64,000 bases of DNA. Origin: Streptomyces sp. Tu 3180 (GTDB lineage: Bacteria; Actinomycetota; Actinomycetes; Streptomycetales; Streptomycetaceae). Below the pieces are notes generated by a model. That model saw nothing but the letters and a program-made list of their open reading frames with translations, searched no databases and was not told the DNA's origin. The stretch spans positions 2,254,501-2,318,500 of the forward strand of contig NZ_WOXS01000002.1 in assembly GCF_009852415.1 (NCBI RefSeq), given 5' to 3'. The translations under genes were made by a program, and so were the position numbers. This document shows, in pieces, positions 55,710 to 64,000 of this stretch. Within the stretch, counting starts at the first letter, position 1. Every line of letters starts with the position of its first letter.

Positions 55710-57134
55710 CTAGTCCTCTCCGATGCGGTGGACCCGGACGAGGTTCGTCGAGCCGGACACCCCCGGCGGGGAGCCCGCCGTGATGACGACCGTGTCGCCC
55801 TTCTCGCAGCGGCCGTACTCCAGCAGCAGCTCGTCGACCTGGCGGACCATCGCGTCCGTGGTGTCCGCGTGCGGGCCGAGGAAGGTCTCCACGCCCCAGG
55901 TGAGGCTGAGCTGGGAGCGGGTCGCCGGCTCCGGGGTGAAGGCCAGCAGCGGGATCGGGGAGCGGTAGCGGGAGAGGCGGCGGGCGGTGTCGCCGGACTG
56001 GGTGAAGGCGACGAGGAACTTCGCGCCGAGGAAGTCTCCCGTCTCCGCCGCCGCGCGGGCCACGGCGCCGCCCTGGGTGCGGGGCTTGTTGTGCTCGGTC
56101 AGGGGCGGGAGGCCCTTGGCGAGGATGTCCTCCTCGGCGGCCTCCACGATGCGGGCCATCGTCCGCACCGTCTCGACGGCGTGCCTGCCGACGCTGGTCT
56201 CGCCCGAGAGCATGACCGCGTCGGTGCCGTCGATGACGGCGTTGGCGACGTCGGAGGCCTCCGCGCGGGTGGGGCGGGCGTTGTCGATCATCGAGTCGAG
56301 CATCTGGGTGGCGACGATGACCGGCTTGGCGTTGCGCTTGGCGAGCTTGACGGCGCGCTTCTGGACGAAGGGCACCTGTTCGAGGGGCATTTCGACGCCG
56401 AGGTCTCCGCGGGCGACCATGATGCCGTCGAAGGCGGCGACGATCTCGTCGAGGTTCTCGACCGCCTGGGGCTTCTCGATCTTGGCGATGACCGGGAGGC
56501 GGCGGCCCTCCTCGTCCATGATGCGGTGGACGTCCTTGATGTCGCGTCCGGTGCGGACGAAGGAGAGGGCGACGACGTCGAAGCCGGTGCGCAGCGCCCA
56601 GCGCAGGTCGTCCTCGTCCTTCTTGGAGAGGGCGGGGACGGAGACGGCGACGCCGGGGAGGTTGAGGCCCTTGTGGTCGGAGACCACGCCGCCCTCGACG
56701 ACGGTGGTGCGGACGCGGGGGCCGTCGACGGCGGTGACCTCGAGGGTGACCTTGCCGTCGTCGATGAGGACGCGCTCGCCGGCGGTGACGTCGTCGGCGA
56801 GGCCGGCGTAGGTGGTGCCGCAGCCGTGGCGGTCGCCCCGGACGCCCTCCTCGACGGTGATGGTGAAGGTGTCGCCGCGTTCGAGGAGTACGGGACCTTC
56901 ACCGAAATGGCCGAGGCGGATTTTCGGACCTTGAAGGTCGGCGAGGACGCCGACGCTGCGGCCGGTCTCGTCGGCGGCCTTGCGCACCCGTCGGTAGCGT
57001 TCCTCGTGCTCGGCGTGGGTGCCGTGGCTGAGGTTGAATCGGGCGACGTCCATCCCGGCGTCGACCAGGGCTTTGAGCTGGTCGTACGAGTCGGTGGCGG
57101 GGCCCAGTGTGCAGACGATTTTCGCTCGGCGCAT
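55710..57134 (-). CDS. pyk: Pyruvate kinase
   Basis: 474-aa glycolytic enzyme converting phosphoenolpyruvate and ADP to pyruvate and ATP. The start RRAKIVCTLGPATDSYDQL, FNLSHGTHAEHEERY, the flexible B domain (80-165), the catalytic Lys in PVIAKIEKPQAVENLDE, and the metal-binding Glu/Asp in GIMVARGDLGVEMPLEQVP are present; VMLSGETSVG and the C-terminal regulatory domain complete it. ATG 57134 has no ribosome binding site, but TAGGCT (minus, 57141-57146) lies 6 nt upstream, suggesting a leaderless mRNA. S. coelicolor keeps two pyk genes, and this context resembles its pyk2. Confidence 0.97.
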   Translation of the reverse strand: MRRAKIVCTLGPATDSYDQLKALVDAGMDVARFNLSHGTHAEHEERYRRVRKAADETGRSVGVLADLQGPKIRLGHFGEGPVLLERGDTFTITVEEGVRGDRHGCGTTYAGLADDVTAGERVLIDDGKVTLEVTAVDGPRVRTTVVEGGVVSDHKGLNLPGVAVSVPALSKKDEDDLRWALRTGFDVVALSFVRTGRDIKDVHRIMDEEGRRLPVIAKIEKPQAVENLDEIVAAFDGIMVARGDLGVEMPLEQVPFVQKRAVKLAKRNAKPVIVATQMLDSMIDNARPTRAEASDVANAVIDGTDAVMLSGETSVGRHAVETVRTMARIVEAAEEDILAKGLPPLTEHNKPRTQGGAVARAAAETGDFLGAKFLVAFTQSGDTARRLSRYRSPIPLLAFTPEPATRSQLSLTWGVETFLGPHADTTDAMVRQVDELLLEYGRCEKGDTVVITAGSPPGVSGSTNLVRVHRIGED

Positions 57135-57376
57135 GATTCGAGCCTAGGGCTTACCGACGGGTAGTGATTCGGTGACGCATGACGACTCAACGGCCGGTCG
57201 GTGAAGGCTTGTTGACAAGCGTTGAAGTATGCGTCCGACCGCTCCGGCGAGCGTCCGGGACACCGGTACCGGTCACCAGATCGCAACCTGGGGGGTCTGT
57301 TCGAGGCCGACGTGTTCAGGTCAGAATCGTCGCGCGCGGTCTACGCGCGTTGTTCACCGTCCGAGGAGAGCCTGAC

Positions 57377-59179
57377 ATGCCGCTGAACCGCCGGAAGTTC
57401 CTGAAGAGGTCCGCTGTGACGGGGGCGGGGGTGGCGCTGGCGGGCGCCGCGGCGCCCGCGGCCGGGGCCGCCGAGGCGGGGCGCGGGAGGAAGCCGGCGA
57501 AGCGGTACGCGCTGACCGTGATGGGGACGACCGACCTGCACGGACACGTGTTCAACTGGGACTACTTCAAGGACGCGGAGTACTCCGACGCGGCCGGCAA
57601 CGCGCAGGGGCTGGCGCGGGTGTCGACGCTGGTGAACCAGGTCCGCGAGGAGAAGGGCCGTGCCAACACACTGCTGCTGGACGCGGGCGACACGATCCAG
57701 GGCACGCCGCTGACGTACTACTACGCGAAGGTGGACCCGATCACCGCCGAGGGCGGCCCGGTGCACCCGATGGCGCAGGCGATGAACGCCATCGGGTACG
57801 ACGCGGTGGCGCTCGGCAACCACGAGTTCAACTACGGCATCGAGACGCTGCGCAAGTTCGAGGAGCAGTGCGACTTCCCGCTGCTGGGCGCCAACGCGCT
57901 GGACGCGAAGACGCTGAGGCCCGCGTTCCCGCCGTACTTCATGAAGACGTTCCGGGTGAAGGGCGCCCCGCCGGTGAAGGTGGCGGTGCTGGGGCTGACC
58001 AACCCGGGCATCGCGGTCTGGGACAAGGCGTACGTGCAGGGGAAGCTGACGTTCCCGGGCCTGGAGGAGCAGGCGGCGAAGTGGGTGCCGAAGCTGCGCT
58101 CGATGGGCGCGGACGTGGTCGTGGTGTCGGCGCACTCGGGGACGTCGGGGACGTCGTCGTACGGTGACCAGCTGCCGCACGTGGAGAACGCGGCGGCGAA
58201 CGTGGCGCGGCAGGTGCCGGGGATCGACGCGATCCTGGTCGGTCACGCGCACCAGGAGATCGAGGAGCTGCTGGTCACCAACGAGGAGACCGGCAGGGCC
58301 GTGGTGCTGTCGGAGCCGCTGTGCTACGCCGAACGGCTGGCGCTGTTCGACTTCGAGCTGGTCCTCGAGCGCGGCCGGTGGCGGGTGGAGTCGGTGAAGG
58401 CGTCGCTGCGGGACGCGGCGACGGTGGAGGACGACCCGGCGATCACCAAGCTGCTGTCCGACGAGCACGCCGAGGTCGTGGCGTACGTCAACCAGGTGGT
58501 GGGCACGGCGACGCAGACGCTGACGACGGCGGAGGCGCGCTACAAGGACGCGCCGATCATCGACCTGATCGCCAAGGTGCAGGAGGACGTGGTCAAGGCG
58601 GCCCTCGCGGGGACCGAGTACGCCTCGCTGCCGGTGCTGGCGCAGGCTTCGCCGTTCTCGCGGACGTCCCAGATCCCGGCGGGCGAGGTGACGATCCGGG
58701 ACCTGTCGAGCCTGTACGTGTACGACAACACGCTGGTCGCGAAGCTGATGACGGGTGCGCAGGTCCGGGCGTACCTGGAGTACTCCGCGGAGTACTTCGT
58801 GCAGACCGCGGCCGGCGCGCCGGTGGACGTGGCGAAGCTGACGAACGCGAACGGCCGCCCCGACTACAACTACGACTACGTCTCGGGGCTCGGCTACGAG
58901 ATCGACATCGCCCGGCCGGCCGGTTCGCGGATCAGGAACGTCACCTTCGGCGGCGCCCCGCTGGACGACGCGCAGCAGTTCGTGTTCGCGGTGAACAACT
59001 ACCGGGCGAACGGAGGCGGCGCCTTCCCGCACGTGGCGTCCGCGAAGGAGCTGTGGTCGGAGTCGACGGAGATCCGCACGCGGATCGCGGAGTGGGTGAC
59101 GGCGAAGGGCGTGCTGGACCCGGAGGACTTCGCGTCGGTGGACTGGAGGCTGACCCGGGACGGTACGCCGGTGTTCTGA
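57377..59179 (+). CDS. Tat-exported bifunctional metallophosphatase/5'-nucleotidase
   Basis: 600 aa. Twin-arginine signal NRRKFLKRSAVTGAGVALAGAA. The metallophosphatase domain (about 45-335) has TDLHGHVFNWDYF, LLLDAGDTIQGTPL, ALGNHEFNYG and VGHAHQEIEELL, the metal-ligand set. The 5'-nucleotidase C-terminal domain (about 370-590) binds the base: ASPFSRTSQIPAGEVTIRDL, YNYDYVSGLGYEID, NNYRANGGGAFPH. Likely cleaves outside nucleotides or cyclic phosphodiesters to recover phosphate and nucleoside. ATG 57377 follows GAGGAGAG. Confidence 0.92.
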   Translation: MPLNRRKFLKRSAVTGAGVALAGAAAPAAGAAEAGRGRKPAKRYALTVMGTTDLHGHVFNWDYFKDAEYSDAAGNAQGLARVSTLVNQVREEKGRANTLLLDAGDTIQGTPLTYYYAKVDPITAEGGPVHPMAQAMNAIGYDAVALGNHEFNYGIETLRKFEEQCDFPLLGANALDAKTLRPAFPPYFMKTFRVKGAPPVKVAVLGLTNPGIAVWDKAYVQGKLTFPGLEEQAAKWVPKLRSMGADVVVVSAHSGTSGTSSYGDQLPHVENAAANVARQVPGIDAILVGHAHQEIEELLVTNEETGRAVVLSEPLCYAERLALFDFELVLERGRWRVESVKASLRDAATVEDDPAITKLLSDEHAEVVAYVNQVVGTATQTLTTAEARYKDAPIIDLIAKVQEDVVKAALAGTEYASLPVLAQASPFSRTSQIPAGEVTIRDLSSLYVYDNTLVAKLMTGAQVRAYLEYSAEYFVQTAAGAPVDVAKLTNANGRPDYNYDYVSGLGYEIDIARPAGSRIRNVTFGGAPLDDAQQFVFAVNNYRANGGGAFPHVASAKELWSESTEIRTRIAEWVTAKGVLDPEDFASVDWRLTRDGTPVF

Positions 59180-59444
59180 TCCTCCCCGTCCGTACGGTTC
59201 CTCGGGTCCCGTCCGCCAGTGGGGTGAGCCGGTCGGCTCGCCGGGCGGGCGGGACCCGCGGCGTCCGGGGCCGGGGGCCCAAGGCGGTGAAGGCGGTGCG
59301 GGCCGGGAGGGGGTGGGCCCGCCCGCCGGTGAGGTGGCCGAGGACCGTGGCGCGGGTGGGGGCCGGGGCGGCGAGGAGGGGGGCGGGGACGTGGGGTTCG
59401 CTGCCGGTACCGATGCCGACGAGGCCGTGGGGGGCGGGGGTCAC
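59180..59444 (-). pseudogene. Remnant of a possible SidA/IucD-type monooxygenase
   Basis: GTG 59444 overlaps the decarboxylase stop (GTGA), a sign of a coupled gene. The first 13 codons give TPAPHGLVGIGTG, like the FAD-binding start of lysine/ornithine N-monooxygenases, but then pass into SEPHVPAPLLAAPAPTRATV, which resembles a segment found much later in those enzymes. About 55 codons have strict GC third positions; after that coding quality falls and the frame runs into the 3' end of the nucleotidase on the other strand. A large internal deletion is one explanation. The identification rests on short motifs. Confidence 0.4.
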
Positions 59445-60814
59445 CGGGGCCCTTCGGCGTGGGTGCGGTGCACCAGGGTGAGGAGTGCGGTCAGGTCGTC
59501 GGGACGGGTGGCGGGGTTGAGGAGGGTGGCCTTGAGCCAGAGCCGTCCGTCGGCGCGGGCGCGGCCGAGGACGGCGCGTCCGGTGGTGAGGAGGCGGCGT
59601 CGCACGGCGGCGACGGCGGTGTCCGCGGCGTGTGCGGGCCGGAAGAGGACCGTGCTGAGGGTGGGCCGGTCGTGGAGGTCGAAGCGGGGGTCGTCGTGGA
59701 CGAGGTCGGCGAACCCCTGGGCATGGGCGCAGACCTGGTCGACGAGTGCGCCGAGGCCGGTGCGGCCGAGGGTCTTGAGGGTGACGGCGAGCTTGAGGAC
59801 GTCGGGGCGGCGGGTGGTGCGCAGGGAGCGGCCGAGGAGGTCGGGCAGGCCGGCCTCGGTGTCGTCGTCGGCGTTGAGGTAGTCGGCGCGGTGGTGCAGG
59901 GCGGTGAGGTCCCGGGCGTCGCGGACGGTGAGCAGACCGGCGGGGACCGGCTGCCAGCCGAGTTTGTGCAGGTCGAGGGTGATGCTGTGGGCGGCGTCGA
60001 GCCCGGTGAGCCTGGACCGGTGGCGGTCGCTGAAGAGGAGGGGGCCGCCGTAGGCGGCGTCGACGTGGAGGCGGGCGCCGTGGGCGGCGCAGCGGGCGGC
60101 GATGTCGGGCAGGGGGTCGATGAGACCGGCGTCGGTGGTGCCGGCGGTGGCGGTCACGAGGACGGAGCCGCGCGGGCCGGGCAGGTGGGTGAGGGCGTCG
60201 TCGAGGGCGACGGGGTCGAGGACGCCGGCGGGCGCGGGGACGACGACGGGTTCGGGCAGGCCCAGCAGCCAGGCGGCGCGGGGCAGGGAGTGGTGGGCGT
60301 TGGCTCCGTGGACGAGCCGCACGGTGCCGTGGGCTTCACGGGCGAGGAGGAGGGCGAGCTGGTTGGCCTCGGTGCCGCCGGTGGTGACGAGGCCGTCGGC
60401 GTGGCCGGTCTCGCGGGCGAGGGCCCGGGTGACCAGGGCTTCCAGCGCGGAGGCGGCCGGGGCCTGGTCCCAGGAGTCGAGGGAGGGGTTGAGCACCGAG
60501 GCGGCGAGGTCGGCGGCGGCCGCGACGGCGAGCGGCGGGCAGTGCAGGTGGGCGGCGCACAGGGGGTGCGCGGGGTCGGCGGCGCCTTCGGCGAGGGCGT
60601 GCACGAGGGTGCGCAGGGCGTCGGGGTCGCCCCGGTCGGGCAGGACGTCGCCCGCGGCGTCGCGGATCCGCGCGGTGACCGTGTCGGGGCCGCCGGCGGG
60701 CAGGGGTCCGCCGCGCGCGTGGGCGCCGGTGCGCAGGGCGTCGAGGACGGTGTCGAGCAGCGGCCTCAGGTGGCCCGGGCCTTGGGGGCCTGAGGCGAGG
60801 GGCGGCGTGCGCAT
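59441..60814 (-). CDS. Group II PLP-dependent amino acid decarboxylase
   Basis: 457 aa. The pyridoxal-phosphate Lys is in SITLDLHKLGWQPVPAG; HVDAAYGGPLLF supplies the Asp that holds the pyridine nitrogen, and TTGGTEANQLALLLARE binds phosphate. LHCPPLAVAAAADLAASVLNPSLDSWDQAPAAS is typical of the lysine/diaminobutyrate/ornithine and siderophore (DesA-like) branch. Likely forms a diamine such as cadaverine, but the substrate is not proven. ATG 60814 follows GGAGG. The coupled downstream frame looks like a truncated N-hydroxylase, which suggests a former siderophore-type pathway. Confidence 0.88.
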   Translation of the reverse strand: MRTPPLASGPQGPGHLRPLLDTVLDALRTGAHARGGPLPAGGPDTVTARIRDAAGDVLPDRGDPDALRTLVHALAEGAADPAHPLCAAHLHCPPLAVAAAADLAASVLNPSLDSWDQAPAASALEALVTRALARETGHADGLVTTGGTEANQLALLLAREAHGTVRLVHGANAHHSLPRAAWLLGLPEPVVVPAPAGVLDPVALDDALTHLPGPRGSVLVTATAGTTDAGLIDPLPDIAARCAAHGARLHVDAAYGGPLLFSDRHRSRLTGLDAAHSITLDLHKLGWQPVPAGLLTVRDARDLTALHHRADYLNADDDTEAGLPDLLGRSLRTTRRPDVLKLAVTLKTLGRTGLGALVDQVCAHAQGFADLVHDDPRFDLHDRPTLSTVLFRPAHAADTAVAAVRRRLLTTGRAVLGRARADGRLWLKATLLNPATRPDDLTALLTLVHRTHAEGPR

Positions 60815-60970
60815 GGGCTGTCCTCCGGGGCGCGGCGCGGGACGGAGTTCCGCGGGGAGGGTCCAGCTTGTACGGGGAGGGGACGCCCTGACCGAGGAGC
60901 CCGGCGAACACCCCCCGAAGGGGGTACGTCCCCTTTCGGGGGAGTGAACGGGGACGGGCGAGGTGGCGCG

Positions 60971-61002
60971 GGGGGTGCCGCCGGACCGCCGGCGGCACCC
61001 CC
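60971..61002 (-). terminator. pepN terminator
   Basis: Perfect 14-bp stem (60971-60984 / 60989-61002) with 4-nt loop, just after the pepN stop. A second, imperfect CCCCCGAA-type hairpin lies at about 60908-60942, before the decarboxylase start. Confidence 0.75.
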
Positions 61003-61013
61003 GGTGTGCCGGG

Positions 61014-63518
61014 TTACGCCTGCCGGACCCGCAGGGCGCGGGCCAGGTCGTCGAGCTGGTCGACGAGCTTGCGGCGCAGGGCGGGGATCGGGTCGGCCTT
61101 GCGCAGGCACTTCTCGCCGAGCTTCAGGTTCTCGGCGTCGACCGCGTGGGCGGGGAAGGCCCAGCGGCCGGCGGCCTCGGCGATGGCGGGGCCGCGCCGG
61201 GCGGCGACGGCCACCGCGTCCTTGTAGTAGCGGGCCACGTACGGGCGTACCAGGTCGGCCTGCTCGGGCTGCCAGAAGCCCTGGGCGGTGGCGGTGAACA
61301 GGTAGTTCGACAGGTCGGCCCGGCCGTCGGAGCCGAACATGGCCTCCCAGGCGCGGGCCTTGGCGGCCTCGTCGGGCAGGGCGGCGCGGCAGCGGGCGGC
61401 CCCCTCCAGGCCGGTGGCGCTGGGGTCGCGCTCGAGTTCGGCGGCGATGTCGTCCTCGCCGACGGCGCCGAGGACGGCGAGCCGGGCGAGGACGCGCCAG
61501 CGCAGTTCGGGGTCGAGCTCGGGGCCGCCGGGGACGGTGCCCTCGGCGAGCCAGGCGGCGATGGTGTCGGGGTGGGCGACGGTGTCGATGCGGTGGCGCA
61601 CGGCGATCAGGCGCAGGCCGGGGTGGTCGCCGTCCTCGGTGCGCCGGATGAGGTCGCGGCACAGCTCGGTGAGGGTGGCGAGCGCGGCGGGCCGCTGCTC
61701 GGGGACGAGGTAGCGGTCGGCGACGTGGCCCGCGGCGAAGGCGAGGACGCCCTGGACGAGGGCGAGGTCGGTCTCCTCGGGCAGGTGGGCGGCGGCGGTC
61801 GCCAGGTAGTCGGCGGGTCCGAGTTCGCCGTCGCGGACCATGTCGCGCAGCGCGTTCCACACGACGGCGCGGGTGAGCGCGTCGGGGATGCCGGACAGGC
61901 CGCGCAGGACGGTCTCCAGGGAGGTGTCGTCGAGGCGGATCTTGGCGTAGGTCAGGTCCAGGTCGTTGGGGACGACCAGGGCGGGGCGGGTGCCGGGGCG
62001 CGGCTCGGGGGCCGTGTCCCGGGGGACGTCGGTCTCGTAGCGCTCCCGCAGGACGAGGGCGCGGCCGTCGCCGAGGGCGCGGTCGTACACGCCGACGGTG
62101 ACGCGGTGGGGGCGGCCGCCGTCGCGGTCGAGGGCGAGCGTCCACTGGCCGGGGCGCGCGTCGACGGACGCGGTGAGGGTGTCGACGCCGGTGGTGCGCA
62201 GCCAGGCGTCGGCCCAGGCGTGGACGTCGCGCTCGGTGGCGGCGGCGAGGGAGTCGATGAAGTCGGCGAGGGTGGCGTTGGCGAACCGGTGCCGCTCGAA
62301 GTGGACGTTGATGCCGGCGAGGAAGTCCTTCTCGCCGAGCCAGGCGACGAGCTGGCGCAGGGCGGAGGCGCCCTTGGCGTAGGAGATGCCGTCGAAGTTG
62401 AGCAGCGCGGAGGCGGTGTCCGTGACGTTCCCGGGGGCGACGGGGTGGGTGGAGGGGCGCTGGTCGGCGTCGTAGCCCCAGGCCTTGCGGACGACGCCGA
62501 AGTCGGTCCAGGTGTCCGTGAAGCGGGTGGCCTCGGTGAGGGTCTGGTAGCCCATGTACTCGGCGAAGGACTCGTTCAGCCAGATGTCGTCCCACCACTT
62601 GAGGGTGACGAGGTCGCCGAACCACATGTGGGCCATCTCGTGGGCGACGACCATGGCACGGGTCTGGCGCTCGGTGTCGGTGACGGCGGAGCGGTAGACG
62701 AACTCGTCGCGGAAGGTGACCAGTCCGGGGTTCTCCATGGCGCCCGCGTTGAACTCGGGCACGAAGGCCTGGTCGTAGGAGTCGAAGGGGTAGGGCTCCT
62801 CGAACTTCTCGTGGTAGCGGTCGAAGCACGCGCGGGTGATGCCGAGGAGTTCGTCGGCGTCGGCGTCCAGGTGGGGGGCCAGGGAGCGGCGGCAGTGGAT
62901 GCCGAAGGGCAGGCCGCGGTGCTCGGTGCGCACGGAGTGCCAGGGGCCGGCGGCGACGGCGACGAGGTAGGTGGAGATCGGCGGGGTGGCCGCGGCCCGC
63001 CAGCGACCGCCGCCGAGGTGCTCGGTGCTGCCGTTGGCGAGGACGGTCCAGTTCTCGGGGGCGGTGACGGTCAGCTCGAAGACGGCCTTGAGGTCGGGCT
63101 GGTCGAAGGCGGCGTAGACGCGCTGCACGTCGTCCAGGAACAGCTGGGTGTAGACGTAGGTCTCGCCGTCGGCGGGGTCGGTGAAGCGGTGCATGCCCTC
63201 GCCGGTGCGGGAGTAGCGCATGCTCGCGTCGACGCGCAGTTCGTGTTCGCCGGCGGCGAGGTCCTTCAGCGGCAGCCGGTTGCCGTCGAGGGTCTCGGGG
63301 TCCAGGGGCTGTCCGTCGAGGGTGACGGAGCGCAGCTCGGCGGGTTTGACCTCGACGAAGGTGTCCGTGACGTCCTGGTCCGCGCGGACGGTGAACCGGA
63401 TCAGGGTGCGGGATTCGAAGGTCTCGTCGCCGGTGGTCAGATCGAGGTCGATCGTGTACCGGTGGACGTCGAGGAGCTGTGCTCGGTTCTGCGCTTCGTC
63501 GCGCGTCAGTACGGACAT
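61014..63518 (-). CDS. pepN: Aminopeptidase N (M1 family)
   Basis: 834-aa zinc aminopeptidase. The exopeptidase motif is EFNAGAMENPGLVTF, and the zinc site is VVAHEMAHMWFGDLVTLKWWDDIWLNESFAEYMG (HExxH plus Glu 18 residues on). The N-terminal beta domain (about 1-190) and the long helical C-terminal domain (ERAP1-like, about 510-830) are complete. It trims N-terminal residues in peptide turnover. ATG 63518 or ATG 63527, three codons earlier, could be the start; neither has a strong ribosome binding site. Downstream hairpin present. Confidence 0.95.
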   Translation of the reverse strand: MSVLTRDEAQNRAQLLDVHRYTIDLDLTTGDETFESRTLIRFTVRADQDVTDTFVEVKPAELRSVTLDGQPLDPETLDGNRLPLKDLAAGEHELRVDASMRYSRTGEGMHRFTDPADGETYVYTQLFLDDVQRVYAAFDQPDLKAVFELTVTAPENWTVLANGSTEHLGGGRWRAAATPPISTYLVAVAAGPWHSVRTEHRGLPFGIHCRRSLAPHLDADADELLGITRACFDRYHEKFEEPYPFDSYDQAFVPEFNAGAMENPGLVTFRDEFVYRSAVTDTERQTRAMVVAHEMAHMWFGDLVTLKWWDDIWLNESFAEYMGYQTLTEATRFTDTWTDFGVVRKAWGYDADQRPSTHPVAPGNVTDTASALLNFDGISYAKGASALRQLVAWLGEKDFLAGINVHFERHRFANATLADFIDSLAAATERDVHAWADAWLRTTGVDTLTASVDARPGQWTLALDRDGGRPHRVTVGVYDRALGDGRALVLRERYETDVPRDTAPEPRPGTRPALVVPNDLDLTYAKIRLDDTSLETVLRGLSGIPDALTRAVVWNALRDMVRDGELGPADYLATAAAHLPEETDLALVQGVLAFAAGHVADRYLVPEQRPAALATLTELCRDLIRRTEDGDHPGLRLIAVRHRIDTVAHPDTIAAWLAEGTVPGGPELDPELRWRVLARLAVLGAVGEDDIAAELERDPSATGLEGAARCRAALPDEAAKARAWEAMFGSDGRADLSNYLFTATAQGFWQPEQADLVRPYVARYYKDAVAVAARRGPAIAEAAGRWAFPAHAVDAENLKLGEKCLRKADPIPALRRKLVDQLDDLARALRVRQA

Positions 63519-63575
63519 GCAGGCCATGCTGCCTGATGCCGTTGCCGAGGCACAGGGGCGGATCGGGTACGCGGC

Positions 63576-64000
63576 CTATGTCCGGTCTCGTTCGAGCTCC
63601 CCGGTGTGCGCCCCCGCGGGCTGTCCGGGCGGTGCGTGCGCGTGGGGACGGGGCAGGGCGGGATGCGCGGGGTTCGCGGTGCGTTCCTCGAGCCGGGCGC
63701 GCAGGGTGCGGATCTCGCGTTCCAGGGCGAGGCGGCGCTGGTGGGCGTCGTAGAGGTGGCGGATCTTGGTGCGCAGGGCCCAGGGGTCGACGGGTTTGGT
63801 GACGAGGTCGGCGACGCCGAGGGCGTAGGCGGCGGCGCCCAGGTGCCGGTCGCGGACGAAGCCGGTGAGCAGGACCACGGGGATGTGCTGGGTCTGCTCC
63901 AGGCGCCGCATGTAGCGCACGACCTCCAGGCCGCCGGTGCCGGGCATGTGGACGTCGAGGAGCAGCAGGCCGACGTGTCCGCGCAGCAGCTGCTTGAGGG
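63576..64000 (-). CDS. Response regulator, C-terminal part (5' end beyond window)
   Basis: Receiver domain entering from the right edge. The visible part has LLLLDVHMPGTGGLEVV with the phospho-Asp, VVLLTGFVRDRH with the switch Thr, and DLVTKPVDPWALRTKI with the Lys. It ends in a coiled-coil-like helix (QRRLALEREIRTLRARLEER) and a Pro/His-rich tail with no DNA-binding domain. The partner, maybe a hybrid kinase or phosphatase module, would be upstream, outside the window. Stop lies 57 nt from the pepN start. Confidence 0.8.
   Translation of the reverse strand, partial: LKQLLRGHVGLLLLDVHMPGTGGLEVVRYMRRLEQTQHIPVVLLTGFVRDRHLGAAAYALGVADLVTKPVDPWALRTKIRHLYDAHQRRLALEREIRTLRARLEERTANPAHPALPRPHAHAPPGQPAGAHTGELERDRT

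Noticed and set aside
55528..55713. Short frame on the plus strand running through the tRNA
   Set aside because: The sequence is explained fully by the tRNA, and the frame has no ribosome binding site or known relatives.
59441..60814. Part of a complete siderophore cluster
   Set aside because: Only the decarboxylase is intact; no acyltransferase or synthetase gene is within reach on either side.

Overview
The window is a 64 kb piece of an actinobacterial chromosome, almost certainly Streptomyces. The sequence is very GC-rich, nearly every codon ends in G or C, GTG starts and 4-base GTGA/ATGA gene overlaps are common, and the gene content is typical of the genus: DUF397/DUF5753 regulators, the DUF574 methyltransferase family, DUF6343, DUF2293, an S1-PAC2-CoaE-TPR block, and polA, a liv operon, an ANTAR regulator and pyruvate kinase close together. 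There is no sign of a prophage, insertion sequence, CRISPR array or large secondary-metabolite cluster; this looks like core chromosome with a few accessory patches. About 60 protein genes and one tRNA can be supported.

Layout. 0-9.4 kb: end of a glycerophosphodiesterase, an alkyl-DNA repair methyltransferase (ogt) with a probable DNA-damage promoter, a VOC protein, the pseudouridine catabolic pair psuG-psuK, a CorA transporter, a CBS-domain protein, a kinase-like protein without a P-loop lysine, two small conserved proteins, and an orphan glutamate synthase small subunit. 9.4-13 kb: a whiJ-like signalling cassette (DUF574 methyltransferase, DUF397 protein, HTH-DUF5753 regulator, and a divergent HATPase/anti-sigma-like gene coupled to a conserved hypothetical). 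The intergenic promoter contains a palindrome lying over its -35 box. 13-22 kb: an ABC exporter, a small protein, an amidohydrolase coupled to an FUSC membrane protein, a secreted expansin-like protein, a nucleotidyltransferase and an acetyltransferase. 22-27.5 kb: formaldehyde-dehydrogenase-like enzyme, glycerol kinase, aquaglyceroporin and proline iminopeptidase. 27.5-35 kb: family-5-like uracil-DNA glycosylase, S4 protein, methyltransferase, DUF6343, TPR protein, coaE, PAC2, rpsA. 34.4-41 kb: a methyltransferase with no conventional start codon, HrpB helicase, a secreted lytic transglycosylase, DUF4184 protein. 41-48.7 kb: polA, a YdeP-type molybdopterin oxidoreductase, a thioesterase, and two envelope-like hypotheticals. 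49-57 kb: the complete branched-chain amino acid ABC transporter livKHMGF, an ANTAR response regulator, a tRNA with CAA anticodon and a short variable arm, and pyruvate kinase. 57-64 kb: Tat-exported 5'-nucleotidase, a truncated monooxygenase-like remnant, a group II PLP decarboxylase, aminopeptidase N and the C-terminal part of a response regulator.

How the parts relate. DNA maintenance recurs: ogt, udgB-like, polA and hrpB. ogt, and less perfectly polA, carry the 9-8-6 promoter architecture described for PafBC-controlled damage genes in mycobacteria. Several genes (ogt, udg, S4, pip, coaE, pyk, one hypothetical) have a TAnnnT -10 box 6-7 nt before the start codon, so they probably make leaderless mRNAs. 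Long perfect hairpins close most convergent gene pairs. The two observations I would follow first are the class-I-shaped tRNA(CAA), because leucine tRNAs normally have a long variable arm, and the palindrome-controlled whiJ-like cassette.
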